From: an uncultured Bacillota bacterium
GTDB lineage: Bacteria > Bacillota > Clostridia > Oscillospirales > Oscillospiraceae
Direction of reading: 5' to 3'
DNA: 56,704 nucleotides
Assembly (NCBI GenBank): GCA_947426945.1
Contig: CANEFX010000017.1
Location: forward strand, 1-56,704
The notes under the pieces are model-generated. The model was not told where the DNA came from. It saw only the letters and a list, made by a program, of their open reading frames with translations, and made no database searches. This document shows positions 1 through 7,425 of the stretch, piece after piece (position 1 is the first letter of the stretch; every line of letters begins with the position of its first letter). Made by a program: the position numbers and the translations under genes.

Positions 1-1068
1 GTCGTCGTTCATGGCGATATAGTTGTATCCGCTGGTGGTTTGAGTCACATCCCGCTGGCCCAGGATAGAGTTGATGAAGCCGTGGACCAGAGTGCCATAG
101 TAGTCGTACTGCTGCATGATCAGGTCAGGGACATAGAGGGTATCCACCCAGCTGGGCACTTCCTCGTGATACTGGCTCTCTCCGGTAACGGCATCCACCA
201 GCACAGCACCCTGAATGTCCACACCGCCGAACAGACCGATACGCTTGACTACCCGGGGAGCGATCCACCAGGGACGGCCTGTCTCGTCAATTTCAAACTC
301 AGGGGTGGCAAACATCATAGTTGGGTACTGGAAACGCAGGTGGCGCATGATGTTCCGGTTCAGCGGCTCGGAAAAGGAGTATTTCATTCCCTCGCTCAGC
401 CGTACCACCGTGGCCTCCTGGGTTACCATGTCCACCACCACGTAGGCGGGCAGGCCGTTTCCACGGTTGGTGAACCACTTGATCAGGTCGGCATAGGCGA
501 TGGGGGCCACCCGGACGGGCCGCCCCTGATAGTTGATCTGGGTGGAGTCGCCGGAATATTCAAACTGGCTTACCATATCGCTGAGGGTTCCCATCTGCCG
601 GTCGCCCAGGAACTCGGCGGAGGTGCGGTCCAGGGTGGGGATTTCATTGAAGGAGATCTGGGTCACGTCGGCGGCAAAGTCGCCCGTCTGAACGGTGAGC
701 AGCTCCCGGTAGGCGGAGGCCCGGAAAATGGGCATGGAGATAATCTGCCCCACAACGGCTACCACAACAATGAGGGCGAAAAGGATCAGCACAGGCAGAC
801 AGCTTTTTTTAATAAACTGGAACCAATCCTTCAGCTTTTCCTTTGGGGTGCGTACTACATCGTCCGACGGTTTGACGGACAGGGCAAAGACGCAGAGGGC
901 GTACACCACGCACAGCAGGAGCAGAAAGCTATAGAAGTCTCCTGATTGGGGGTTGATGGCAGGCAGTGACACATAGAAGTATACAAAGCCAACCACCGCC
1001 GTAATGAGCAGGCTGACCAGCAGGCTGCCGGTCCGGCCCAGGGGCTTGCGGTTCTTTTTTTCTTTCAA
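1..1068 (-). CDS. Membrane-anchored protein of unknown function, N-terminal part (runs off window)
   Basis: The reading frame is open from a TTG start at 1068 to the window edge, giving 356 residues without a stop. The start is chosen because an AGAGGAGA ribosome binding site lies just upstream and no ATG fits. Three hydrophobic segments are visible at about residues 14-35, 45-63 and 85-110, followed by a long soluble region rich in Tyr, Val and Asp that would face outward. The visible C-terminal end reads SGYNYIAMNDD. I do not recognise a named family with confidence, although large proteins of this layout occur in Firmicutes. The plus-strand frame over the same bases is a shadow. Confidence 0.7.
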   Translation of the reverse strand, partial: MKEKKNRKPLGRTGSLLVSLLITAVVGFVYFYVSLPAINPQSGDFYSFLLLLCVVYALCVFALSVKPSDDVVRTPKEKLKDWFQFIKKSCLPVLILFALIVVVAVVGQIISMPIFRASAYRELLTVQTGDFAADVTQISFNEIPTLDRTSAEFLGDRQMGTLSDMVSQFEYSGDSTQINYQGRPVRVAPIAYADLIKWFTNRGNGLPAYVVVDMVTQEATVVRLSEGMKYSFSEPLNRNIMRHLRFQYPTMMFATPEFEIDETGRPWWIAPRVVKRIGLFGGVDIQGAVLVDAVTGESQYHEEVPSWVDTLYVPDLIMQQYDYYGTLVHGFINSILGQRDVTQTTSGYNYIAMNDD

Positions 1069-1121
1069 AACAGAATCTCCTCTTTTCAAAAATTTGCAGG
1101 GGAAGGGAAATATTACTTATT

Positions 1122-1150
1122 AGGATATACGCTTTTTTTGAAAAAAGCAA
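1122..1150 (-). promoter_or_regulatory. Possible promoter for the membrane-protein gene ending at the left edge
   Basis: On the minus strand TTGCTT (1145-1150) and TATCCT (1122-1127) are separated by 17 bases. The hexamers are only fair matches. The site lies about 55 bases upstream of the TTG start at 1068 and is back to back with the gltX promoter. Confidence 0.4.
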
Positions 1151-1177
1151 TGAACAGAAGATTAAATTTTAAAAGTC

Positions 1178-1206
1178 TTGCCAAACCGGGAAAGATTTTA
1201 TATAAT
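1178..1206 (+). promoter_or_regulatory. gltX promoter
   Basis: TTGCCA (1178-1183), a 17-base spacer and a perfect TATAAT (1201-1206) lie about 45 bases upstream of the gltX start. This is a strong housekeeping sigma-A type promoter by sequence. Confidence 0.8.
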
Positions 1207-1248
1207 GGCAAGGTAAAAGAAGGAAAAATTGTTTCTGGAGGAGAAAAT

Positions 1249-2733
1249 ATGTCATTTGATATGAAATATTTTGAGGAGATGGAAGCCAAGATTCCCAAGG
1301 GAAAAGTGCGTACCCGGTTTGCGCCGTCCCCCACAGGGTATATGCACGTTGGCAATCTGCGCACAGCGCTGTACACTTGGCTTATTGCCAGAAATGCCGG
1401 CGGCACCTTCATTCTGCGTATTGAGGATACCGACCAGGGACGCCTGGTGGAGGGAGCCACCGACGTGATTTACAAGACCCTGGCCGAGTGCCATCTGAAC
1501 CACGATGAGGGTCCCGATGTGGGCGGCCCTGTAGCTCCCTATATTCAATCAGAGCGGCGAGACACCTATGGAAAATATGCTCGTTTGCTCATCGAGAAGG
1601 GTCATGCCTATTACTGCTTCTGCGAAAAGACGGAAAGCGGGGAAGATTCCGGCGACTTTGAGCGTTCGGACGACCCCTGCCGTGAGCACTCCCTGGCTGA
1701 GGCGCAGTCCCGCGTGGATGCCGGTGAGCCTTATGTGATCCGTCAGCGCATCCCTAAAGAGGGGACAACCACCTTCCAGGATGCTGTCTTTGGGGACATT
1801 ACCGTAGAGAACAAGACTCTGGACGACCAAGTGCTTATCAAGCGGGATGGCATGCCCACCTATAACTTTGCCAACGTCATCGACGACCACCTGATGGGCA
1901 TTACTCACGTGGTCCGGGGCAGTGAGTATCTGTCCTCTGCCCCTAAATATAATCTACTCTATGAGGGCTTTGGCTGGGAGGTGCCCACTTATGTCCACTG
2001 TTCTCCTGTCATGCGGGACGCGCAGAACAAGATGTCCAAGCGCCACGGCGACCCCTCCTATGAAGATTTGAAGGACCAGGGCTTCCTCACCGAAGCCATC
2101 CTCAACTATGTAGCCCTGCTGGGGTGGTCCCCCAGGGGTGACCTCGCCGAGCAGGAGGTATTTTCCCTGGAAGAGCTGGCGAGAGCCTTTGACCTGGCGG
2201 GTATGTCCAAGTCTCCCGCTATCTTCGATATTGAGAAGCTGACCCACTTCAATGCCCTCTACCTGCGGGCTATGAGCCTGGAGGATTTTGCCCGGGCGGC
2301 CGAGCCATATATTCGAGCAGCTGTAAAGGATAAGCACCTGTCAGTTATTGAGATTGCGGCTCTCCTCCAGGCCCGGTGTGAAAAGCTCACCGACATCCCC
2401 GAAAAGATAGCCTTTTTCCAGGAACTGCCTGAGTACGGTGCCGAGCTGTTTACCAATAAAAAATCCAAGACCAACCCCGAGGTGTCCAAAGCCATGCTGG
2501 AGGCGGTGATTCCTGTGCTGGAGGGCCTCGCCGATTGGACCCAGGATGCCATCCACAACGGGCTGGTGGATTTGGCCGAAAAGCTGGAGGTAAAAAACGC
2601 CACCCTTATGTGGCCGGTACGTATCGCCGCCGCCGGTCAGGCTGTCACCCCCGGCGGCGCAGTGGAAATCTGCCGCATCCTGGGGAGGAATGAAACCCTG
2701 CGCCGGCTCCGGCTGGGGCTGGACAAGCTGTAA
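1249..2733 (+). CDS. gltX: Glutamate--tRNA ligase
   Basis: This is a class I aminoacyl-tRNA synthetase that charges tRNA-Glu (and in many Firmicutes also tRNA-Gln) in the cytoplasm. The 494-residue product has the N-terminal APSPTGYMHVGN segment with the HIGH-like HVGN at residues 33-36 and KMSKR near 260-264, followed by the helical anticodon-binding region; this is a normal family length. The ATG at 1249 is chosen over upstream in-frame codons because GGAGG lies just before it. nth follows after 13 bases, so the two are probably co-transcribed from the promoter at 1178. A cysteine-containing insert near residues 130-145 (CFCEKT...CREH) resembles the zinc-binding region of some GltX proteins. 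Confidence 0.97.
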   Translation: MSFDMKYFEEMEAKIPKGKVRTRFAPSPTGYMHVGNLRTALYTWLIARNAGGTFILRIEDTDQGRLVEGATDVIYKTLAECHLNHDEGPDVGGPVAPYIQSERRDTYGKYARLLIEKGHAYYCFCEKTESGEDSGDFERSDDPCREHSLAEAQSRVDAGEPYVIRQRIPKEGTTTFQDAVFGDITVENKTLDDQVLIKRDGMPTYNFANVIDDHLMGITHVVRGSEYLSSAPKYNLLYEGFGWEVPTYVHCSPVMRDAQNKMSKRHGDPSYEDLKDQGFLTEAILNYVALLGWSPRGDLAEQEVFSLEELARAFDLAGMSKSPAIFDIEKLTHFNALYLRAMSLEDFARAAEPYIRAAVKDKHLSVIEIAALLQARCEKLTDIPEKIAFFQELPEYGAELFTNKKSKTNPEVSKAMLEAVIPVLEGLADWTQDAIHNGLVDLAEKLEVKNATLMWPVRIAAAGQAVTPGGAVEICRILGRNETLRRLRLGLDKL

Positions 2734-2746
2734 GGGGGAAGATACT

Positions 2747-3394
2747 GTGAACAAGACCCGGTCGGATGTCCGTGCCATTGTAGAGGAGTTGAAGGTCCTT
2801 TATCCTGACGGCATCTGTTCATTGGAGTACCGAAAGGACTATGAATTGCTCTTTTCCGTTCGACTGGCGGCTCAGTGCACCGACGAGCGGGTGAATAAGG
2901 TGACCCCCGCCCTCTACGCCCGTTTTCCCACCTTGGAGGCCCTGGCCGGCGCCGAGGTTTCCGAGGTGGAGGAGTACATTCATTCCACCGGCTTTTTCCG
3001 GGCCAAGGCCCGAGACATTGTGCTGGCATCCCAGATGCTGCTCCGGGACTACGGCGGGAAGGTTCCCGATACCATGGAGGACCTGCTCAAGCTCCCCGGT
3101 GTGGGCCGGAAGACAGCCAACCTCATTCTGGGGGATGTGTACCACACGCCCGGCGTGGTGGTGGCCGACACCCACTGCATCCGTATTACCGGCCTGCTGG
3201 GCCTCACTGATGGAACCAAGGACCCGGCCAAGGTGGAACAGCAGCTTCGCACGATCCTGCCTCCAGAGGAATCCAACGATTTCTGCCACCGCATGGTTCT
3301 CCACGGCCGGGCGGTGTGTGTCGCCCGGCGGCCTCAGTGTCAGAGCTGTACCCTGCGGCCTTGGTGTGATTATTTTGCCAGGAACGGAGAATAA
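2747..3394 (+). CDS. nth: Endonuclease III (DNA glycosylase/AP lyase)
   Basis: This base-excision repair enzyme removes oxidised pyrimidines and nicks abasic sites. The 215-residue protein shows the helix-hairpin-helix LPGVGRKTAN with the catalytic lysine near residue 121, the catalytic aspartate in VADTH near 139, and a C-terminal 4Fe-4S loop of the form C-X6-C-X2-C-X5-C. The GTG start at 2747 is chosen because AAGGGGGA overlaps the gltX stop at a proper distance; the upstream ATG at 2690 lies inside gltX. It probably shares the gltX transcript. Confidence 0.96.
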   Translation: MNKTRSDVRAIVEELKVLYPDGICSLEYRKDYELLFSVRLAAQCTDERVNKVTPALYARFPTLEALAGAEVSEVEEYIHSTGFFRAKARDIVLASQMLLRDYGGKVPDTMEDLLKLPGVGRKTANLILGDVYHTPGVVVADTHCIRITGLLGLTDGTKDPAKVEQQLRTILPPEESNDFCHRMVLHGRAVCVARRPQCQSCTLRPWCDYFARNGE

Positions 3395-3437
3395 ACGTGA
3401 GGGCGGCCGCCGTGCTGCCCTTTGCGTATATCCATAA

Positions 3438-3456
3438 TTTATTGAAAAACAATAAA
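3438..3456. promoter_or_regulatory. Palindromic candidate operator upstream of the DUF2975/HTH operon
   Basis: TTTATTGAAAAACAATAAA is a perfect inverted repeat with 7-base arms around an AAAAA centre. It sits seven bases upstream of the -35 box of the promoter at 3463. A second ATTG...CAAT spacing is visible across the -35 region itself (ATTGACAATCAAT, 3462-3474). By position it is a good candidate binding site for the small HTH protein encoded at 4100-4324. That link is an inference. Confidence 0.5.
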
Positions 3457-3462
3457 AATATA

Positions 3463-3491
3463 TTGACAATCAATTTTTGCTGTGCTAGGAT
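3463..3491 (+). promoter_or_regulatory. Promoter of the DUF2975/HTH operon
   Basis: A perfect TTGACA (3463-3468), a 17-base spacer and TAGGAT (3486-3491) lie 28 bases before the start codon at 3519. The -35 box lies within an AT-rich stretch carrying ATTG/CAAT repeats. Confidence 0.8.
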
Positions 3492-3518
3492 AGGGCCAGC
3501 CGAAAGGAGGAATGTTCT

Positions 3519-4088
3519 GTGGAAAAGACTGCTGTTCAGAGGTTGGCTAGGGTCCTACAGGGAATGGTCGTTGTTGTGTTCACACTTAATTTGCTCTGTC
3601 TGCCCCTGGTACCTGGAGCGGTAGCCTTTTGGCAGGAGCATGAATCAATCTGGGAATGGGTCAGTCATGAAAGCGGTGATGGTCTGTTCTGGGTAACAAT
3701 GATTTTTGCCGGAGCCTTCTATGGGATTTTTCTGGAACCTTCGCTTCTTACGGCATGGAGCTTGCTTTTCTGGATCTGTGGAGCATGTACCGCAGTGATT
3801 CTATGGCAGGCAAAAAAAGTGCTGGATACAATTTTAGCGGGCAGCCCGTTCCGAACGAGCAACGCAAGGGCGTTAAACCGGGCGGCGATATCCTGCTGGG
3901 TGACCTCTGGGGCGGCGATGGTCAAGCTGGTACTTTGGCTGTGGATAGAGAAAAATCCAGCTCCGCTGTGTACCTATACCACACTGTTTATTCCCGGGTT
4001 TTTGATGGCCGGTCTGCTCTTTCAGGTGATGTCCGCCCTGTTTCGCCAGGCGGCAGAACTGAAGGAGGACCAGGACCTGACCATTTAG
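3519..4088 (+). CDS. DUF2975-type membrane protein
   Basis: The 189-residue protein has four hydrophobic segments (near residues 12-35, 60-98 in two parts, 115-145 and 150-175) and no catalytic motif. Layout and neighbours fit the DUF2975 family, which is usually encoded directly before a short YozG-like Cro/CI regulator, exactly as here. The GTG at 3519 is used because AAAGGAGG ends eight bases before it. The HTH gene begins 11 bases downstream. The function of the family is unknown to me; a stress or envelope role controlled by the partner regulator is a guess. Confidence 0.75.
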   Translation: MEKTAVQRLARVLQGMVVVVFTLNLLCLPLVPGAVAFWQEHESIWEWVSHESGDGLFWVTMIFAGAFYGIFLEPSLLTAWSLLFWICGACTAVILWQAKKVLDTILAGSPFRTSNARALNRAAISCWVTSGAAMVKLVLWLWIEKNPAPLCTYTTLFIPGFLMAGLLFQVMSALFRQAAELKEDQDLTI

Positions 4089-4099
4089 GGGGGTATCAT

Positions 4100-4324
4100 A
4101 TGGCGATTATGGTAAACCTGGATGTGATGATGGCCAGGCGGAAGATTTCTCTGGGTGAGTTGGCGCAAAAGGTTGACATAACAATGGCAAACCTGTCCAT
4201 TTTGAAGAACAACAAGGCACGGGCAGTACGTTTTTCCACCCTGGAGGCCATCTGCAAGGCTCTGGACTGCCAGCCGGGGGACATTTTGGAATTTATACCC
4301 GACGGAGAGGAGGGCGCGCCATGA
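4100..4324 (+). CDS. Small Cro/CI (YozG-like) transcriptional regulator
   Basis: The 74-residue protein is essentially one helix-turn-helix domain (LGELAQKVDITMANLSILKN, then FSTLEAICKALDCQPGDILEF), the hallmark of the HTH_26/YozG type regulators paired with DUF2975 proteins. The start ATG at 4100 follows a GGGGGG stretch. Its stop overlaps the next start (ATGA at 4321), implying translational coupling. It probably controls its own operon through the palindrome at 3438-3456; that is inferred from position only. Confidence 0.85.
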   Translation: MAIMVNLDVMMARRKISLGELAQKVDITMANLSILKNNKARAVRFSTLEAICKALDCQPGDILEFIPDGEEGAP

Positions 4325-4764
4325 AAAATAGGCGGAAGTCCCCTTTGTCCGCCGCCTTTTGGATTTGTGTGGCAGGGCTGGCTGTTTTGTTTCTGCTGTT
4401 TCTTCCTACTCCGGAGCGGCGGACCAAGCTGTATTTTTATCGCCACTGGCCTGAGCTGGAGACGGGCATTATCAGTTGGCAGGCAGGGGAGACTCTCAGC
4501 TTTGATCCAACACTTACTGTCAATATCTGGGGTGAGGAGGAAGAGATTGTGGAGTATATCGTGACCGGCTGGGGACTGGCTCCAGCCTCGGACTATTACG
4601 GTTTTTTCTACTCTCGGAACGATGTGCCCGTCTCCTTCCAGAATGGCGGCGAGGTATTGACCCGGCAGGGGCAATATGAGTGGGTCTGGGACGGACAGGG
4701 GGACAACCACGGTTATGTGGAACTGCTGCGGCCCTGTTGGTATTATTTCGAAGCATCGTTTTAA
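4321..4764 (+). CDS. Hypothetical single-pass membrane protein in the DUF2975/HTH operon
   Basis: The 147-residue protein has one N-terminal membrane anchor (about residues 10-28) preceded by basic residues, and a Trp/Tyr-rich, acidic C-terminal domain likely outside the cell (EYIVTGWGLAPASDYYGFF, then WYYFEASF at the end). It overlaps the regulator gene by four bases and must be its co-transcribed partner. I do not recognise a named family. Confidence 0.75.
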   Translation: MKNRRKSPLSAAFWICVAGLAVLFLLFLPTPERRTKLYFYRHWPELETGIISWQAGETLSFDPTLTVNIWGEEEEIVEYIVTGWGLAPASDYYGFFYSRNDVPVSFQNGGEVLTRQGQYEWVWDGQGDNHGYVELLRPCWYYFEASF

Positions 4765-4803
4765 CAGACAAGTTTCACCTCTCCCCAGCATATAGTTTAC
4801 ACA

Positions 4804-4830
4804 GCAGTCCCGCCCTGCGGGCGGGACTGC
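4804..4830 (+). terminator. Hairpin, likely terminator or attenuator before yqfC
   Basis: A perfect 12-bp stem, GCAGTCCCGCCC (4804-4815) and GGGCGGGACTGC (4819-4830), has a three-base loop. The following TTATGTGTT is only weakly U-rich. It separates the DUF2975 operon from the yqfC-yqfD-phoH run. Confidence 0.6.
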
Positions 4831-4864
4831 TTATGTGTTGACTGACAGGGGAGAGGTGATTTTT

Positions 4865-5140
4865 ATGAAATCCCGGCGTGTCCGGTTTTTGGAGCGGACG
4901 GCGGAGGTGTTCGACCTCCCGGCCGACGCGGTGGCGGGGGTGCCCAGACTGGAGTTGGTAGGGGACGGGGAGCTGCGTGTAGAGAACCACAAGGGCATTC
5001 TGGCCTACGGCCGGGAGGAGATACACGTCAGTGGTGGGATATACTTGATTAAAATTATGGGTCAGGATCTGGAGTTGAGGGCCATGACAGGTCTTGAACT
5101 GCTGATTACCGGGAAAATATCCCAAATTACGCTGGCATAG
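4865..5140 (+). CDS. yqfC: Sporulation protein YqfC
   Basis: The 91-residue protein matches the YqfC family in size and in its position directly before yqfD and phoH, a conserved Firmicutes order. It is a small beta-rich protein (LELVGDGELRVENHKGILAY) of unknown biochemical role, known as a mother-cell (sigma-E regulon) gene in Bacillus. The ATG at 4865 is chosen because GGGAGAGGTG lies just upstream; the in-frame ATG at 4835 has none. yqfD follows after 10 bases. Confidence 0.88.
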   Translation: MKSRRVRFLERTAEVFDLPADAVAGVPRLELVGDGELRVENHKGILAYGREEIHVSGGIYLIKIMGQDLELRAMTGLELLITGKISQITLA

Positions 5141-5150
5141 GGGGGCGGGC

Positions 5151-6359
5151 ATGCGTCATCTGATGAATTTGATCCGGGGGATGGTATGCGTCCGGCTTAC
5201 CGGTCTGTTCCCTGAACGGATTGTCAATCTCTGTGCCCAGGAAGGAATCGATTTTTGGGCCATGGAGTGGCTGGACGAGCATACCGTCCGCTTTATTACC
5301 CGGCGGCACACGCTGGGTCTGCTGGAGGAGCTGGCCGGTCGGGTAGGTTGTGCGGTGGAGCGGGAGTCCAGCCGGGGCCTGCCGGATTTTTTGGAACGGT
5401 TCCGCACCCGGTACGCCTTTTTGGTAGGGCTGGTCTTTGCCCTGTGCGCGGTAAGCTTTCTGTCCCGGTTCGTGCTAACGGTGGAGGTGAGCGGCAACGA
5501 AAAGGTGCCCACGGCAGTAATCCTCAGTCAGCTGCGCCGGCTGGGTGTGCGTCCCGGGGCATACGGTCCGGCGCTGGAGCGCAAGCAGTTGGCTCAGGAA
5601 GCGCTGGTGGAGCTGAAGGATCTGTCCTGGATGGCAATCAATCTCTACGGCACTCGGGTGGAGGTAATTGTCCGGGAGGCTGTGAAAGAGCCCGAGCGGC
5701 TGGACGAGTCAGGCTGGTTTGATATTGTGGCCCAGGCAGACGGGCTGATCACCCATATTGAGCCGGAACAGGGGGATGCGGTGGTAAAGGACGGAGATGT
5801 TGTGGCAAAGGGAGACATACTCATTGCGGGTACTGTCACCCTGGAGCCGCCGCTGTACAGCGATCTTCCTGTCCGGTACTACCAGACCCATGCCCGGGGA
5901 CGGGTCTGGGCACGGACCTGGCGAACCATTACTGCCGCTATCCCGATGCAAACCACTGTAAAGGACTATACAGGGGAGGAAAAAAGTACCTGGTCGCTGA
6001 ATTTCTTGGGACAGCGAATTAAAATTTTCGGAAACACTGGCATTTCCTGGCCTATGTATGATAAAATAACCACAGTACGTCCGGTGGTCCTGCCCGGCGG
6101 ACGGGCGCTGCCCTTTTCCCTGTACCGGGAGACTTTTCGGGAGTATCTGCCCCAAACGGTGGAGGTGGACCGATCGGCGGCCCAGACCATGCTGGAGGAG
6201 GAGCTGCAAAAGCAACTGACGGCTCTTATCGGCGAGGACGGGGAGGTGGAATCTGTCCGCTTTTCCACCCGGGCGGTGGACGGACGACTGGAGGTCACCC
6301 TGACCGCCCAATGTATGGAGGAGATTGGCCGGGAGCAGCCAGGGACGGCCGTCAATTGA
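5151..6359 (+). CDS. yqfD: Sporulation protein YqfD
   Basis: The 402-residue protein belongs to the YqfD family of membrane proteins made in the mother cell during sporulation. An N-terminal soluble part (residues 1-85) precedes one membrane helix (about 88-110, YAFLVGLVFALCAVSFLSRF), then a POTRA-like segment (VEVSGNEKVPTAVILSQLRRLG) and a long extracytoplasmic domain. This is a normal length for the family. GGGGG lies before the ATG at 5151. phoH follows after 25 bases and is probably in the same transcript. Confidence 0.92.
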   Translation: MRHLMNLIRGMVCVRLTGLFPERIVNLCAQEGIDFWAMEWLDEHTVRFITRRHTLGLLEELAGRVGCAVERESSRGLPDFLERFRTRYAFLVGLVFALCAVSFLSRFVLTVEVSGNEKVPTAVILSQLRRLGVRPGAYGPALERKQLAQEALVELKDLSWMAINLYGTRVEVIVREAVKEPERLDESGWFDIVAQADGLITHIEPEQGDAVVKDGDVVAKGDILIAGTVTLEPPLYSDLPVRYYQTHARGRVWARTWRTITAAIPMQTTVKDYTGEEKSTWSLNFLGQRIKIFGNTGISWPMYDKITTVRPVVLPGGRALPFSLYRETFREYLPQTVEVDRSAAQTMLEEELQKQLTALIGEDGEVESVRFSTRAVDGRLEVTLTAQCMEEIGREQPGTAVN

Positions 6360-6384
6360 CCAAACCAAGGAGAGATTTTTACCA

Positions 6385-7362
6385 ATGACAGAACAAACCA
6401 TCAGCCTGGAGCGTCTGGAGGAAACCATCAATGTATTCGGCTCCTTTGACGAAAATATCCGTATTATTGAACATGAAATGGGGGTTTCGGTGGTGAGCCG
6501 GGATTCCATGCTCAAGGTGGCAGGTGAGGACCCGGAAGGGGTCATGTACGCCGTCAAAGCCATTGAAAGCCTGATGACACTGGCCTCCAAGGGGGAGGCC
6601 ATCAATGAGCAGAATGTACGCTATATCATTCAGCTGGTCCGGGATGGAAAAGAGGGACAGATTGTCCAGCTGGCGGGGGATGTGATCTGTGTCACCGCCA
6701 AGGGCAAGCCCATCAAGGCCAAGACTCTGGGGCAGAAGAAGTATGTGGAGGCGATCAAGAACAATGTGGTCACCGTGGGGGTGGGTCCTGCCGGCACTGG
6801 AAAGACCTACCTGGCTGTGGCCGCTGCCGTGGCTGCGTTTCGGGCCAAGGAAGTCAACCGGATCATCCTCACCCGTCCGGCGGTGGAGGCGGGGGAGCGG
6901 CTGGGCTTTCTGCCCGGCGACCTGCAGTCCAAGGTGGACCCCTACCTGCGGCCGCTGTACGACGCCCTGTTTGAAATGTTGGGCCCGGAGACCTATCAGA
7001 AATATCTGGAGCGTGGCAATATTGAGGTGGCTCCCCTGGCCTATATGCGGGGCCGCACCTTGGATGACTCCTTCATTATTCTGGACGAGGCCCAGAACAC
7101 CAGCCGGGAACAGATGAAAATGTTCCTTACCCGGTTGGGCTTTGGCTCAAAGATTGTTATAACCGGCGATATCACCCAGATTGACCTGCCGGCAGACAAG
7201 GTGTCCGGCCTGCGGGAGGCCATGCGGGTACTGAAGGGGGTAGAGGATATTGCGATTCTCCGGCTCAACGAGTCCGATGTGGTCCGCCACGCCCTGGTCC
7301 AGCGGATCATCAAGGCCTATGAGATAGACGAGGACCGGCGCAGCAAAAAGGACAGGCACTAA
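6385..7362 (+). CDS. phoH: PhoH family ATPase
   Basis: This is a cytoplasmic P-loop ATPase related to the helicase-like PhoH proteins associated with RNA metabolism. The 325-residue product carries Walker A GPAGTGKT (about 134-141) and Walker B FIILDEAQN (about 230-238), plus the family motif KIVITGDITQIDLP. An N-terminal KH-like region spans residues 10-100. The ATG at 6385 follows AAGGAGAG. The order yqfC-yqfD-phoH is conserved in Firmicutes, but the usual next genes (HD-domain yqfF, ybeY) are absent here and a GH13 gene follows instead. Confidence 0.95.
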   Translation: MTEQTISLERLEETINVFGSFDENIRIIEHEMGVSVVSRDSMLKVAGEDPEGVMYAVKAIESLMTLASKGEAINEQNVRYIIQLVRDGKEGQIVQLAGDVICVTAKGKPIKAKTLGQKKYVEAIKNNVVTVGVGPAGTGKTYLAVAAAVAAFRAKEVNRIILTRPAVEAGERLGFLPGDLQSKVDPYLRPLYDALFEMLGPETYQKYLERGNIEVAPLAYMRGRTLDDSFIILDEAQNTSREQMKMFLTRLGFGSKIVITGDITQIDLPADKVSGLREAMRVLKGVEDIAILRLNESDVVRHALVQRIIKAYEIDEDRRSKKDRH

Positions 7363-7425
7363 CGCCTGTCAAAGCAGATTTTTCCAAGTAGAATTTATGC
7401 GGATAAAATTGGGAGGAAAATTATT

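Noticed and set aside
40..945. Long plus-strand open frame of 301 codons
   Set aside because: It is the antisense shadow of the minus-strand membrane protein, whose hydrophobic helices, ribosome binding site and codon use are convincing; the plus frame has no ribosome binding site and an unnatural composition.
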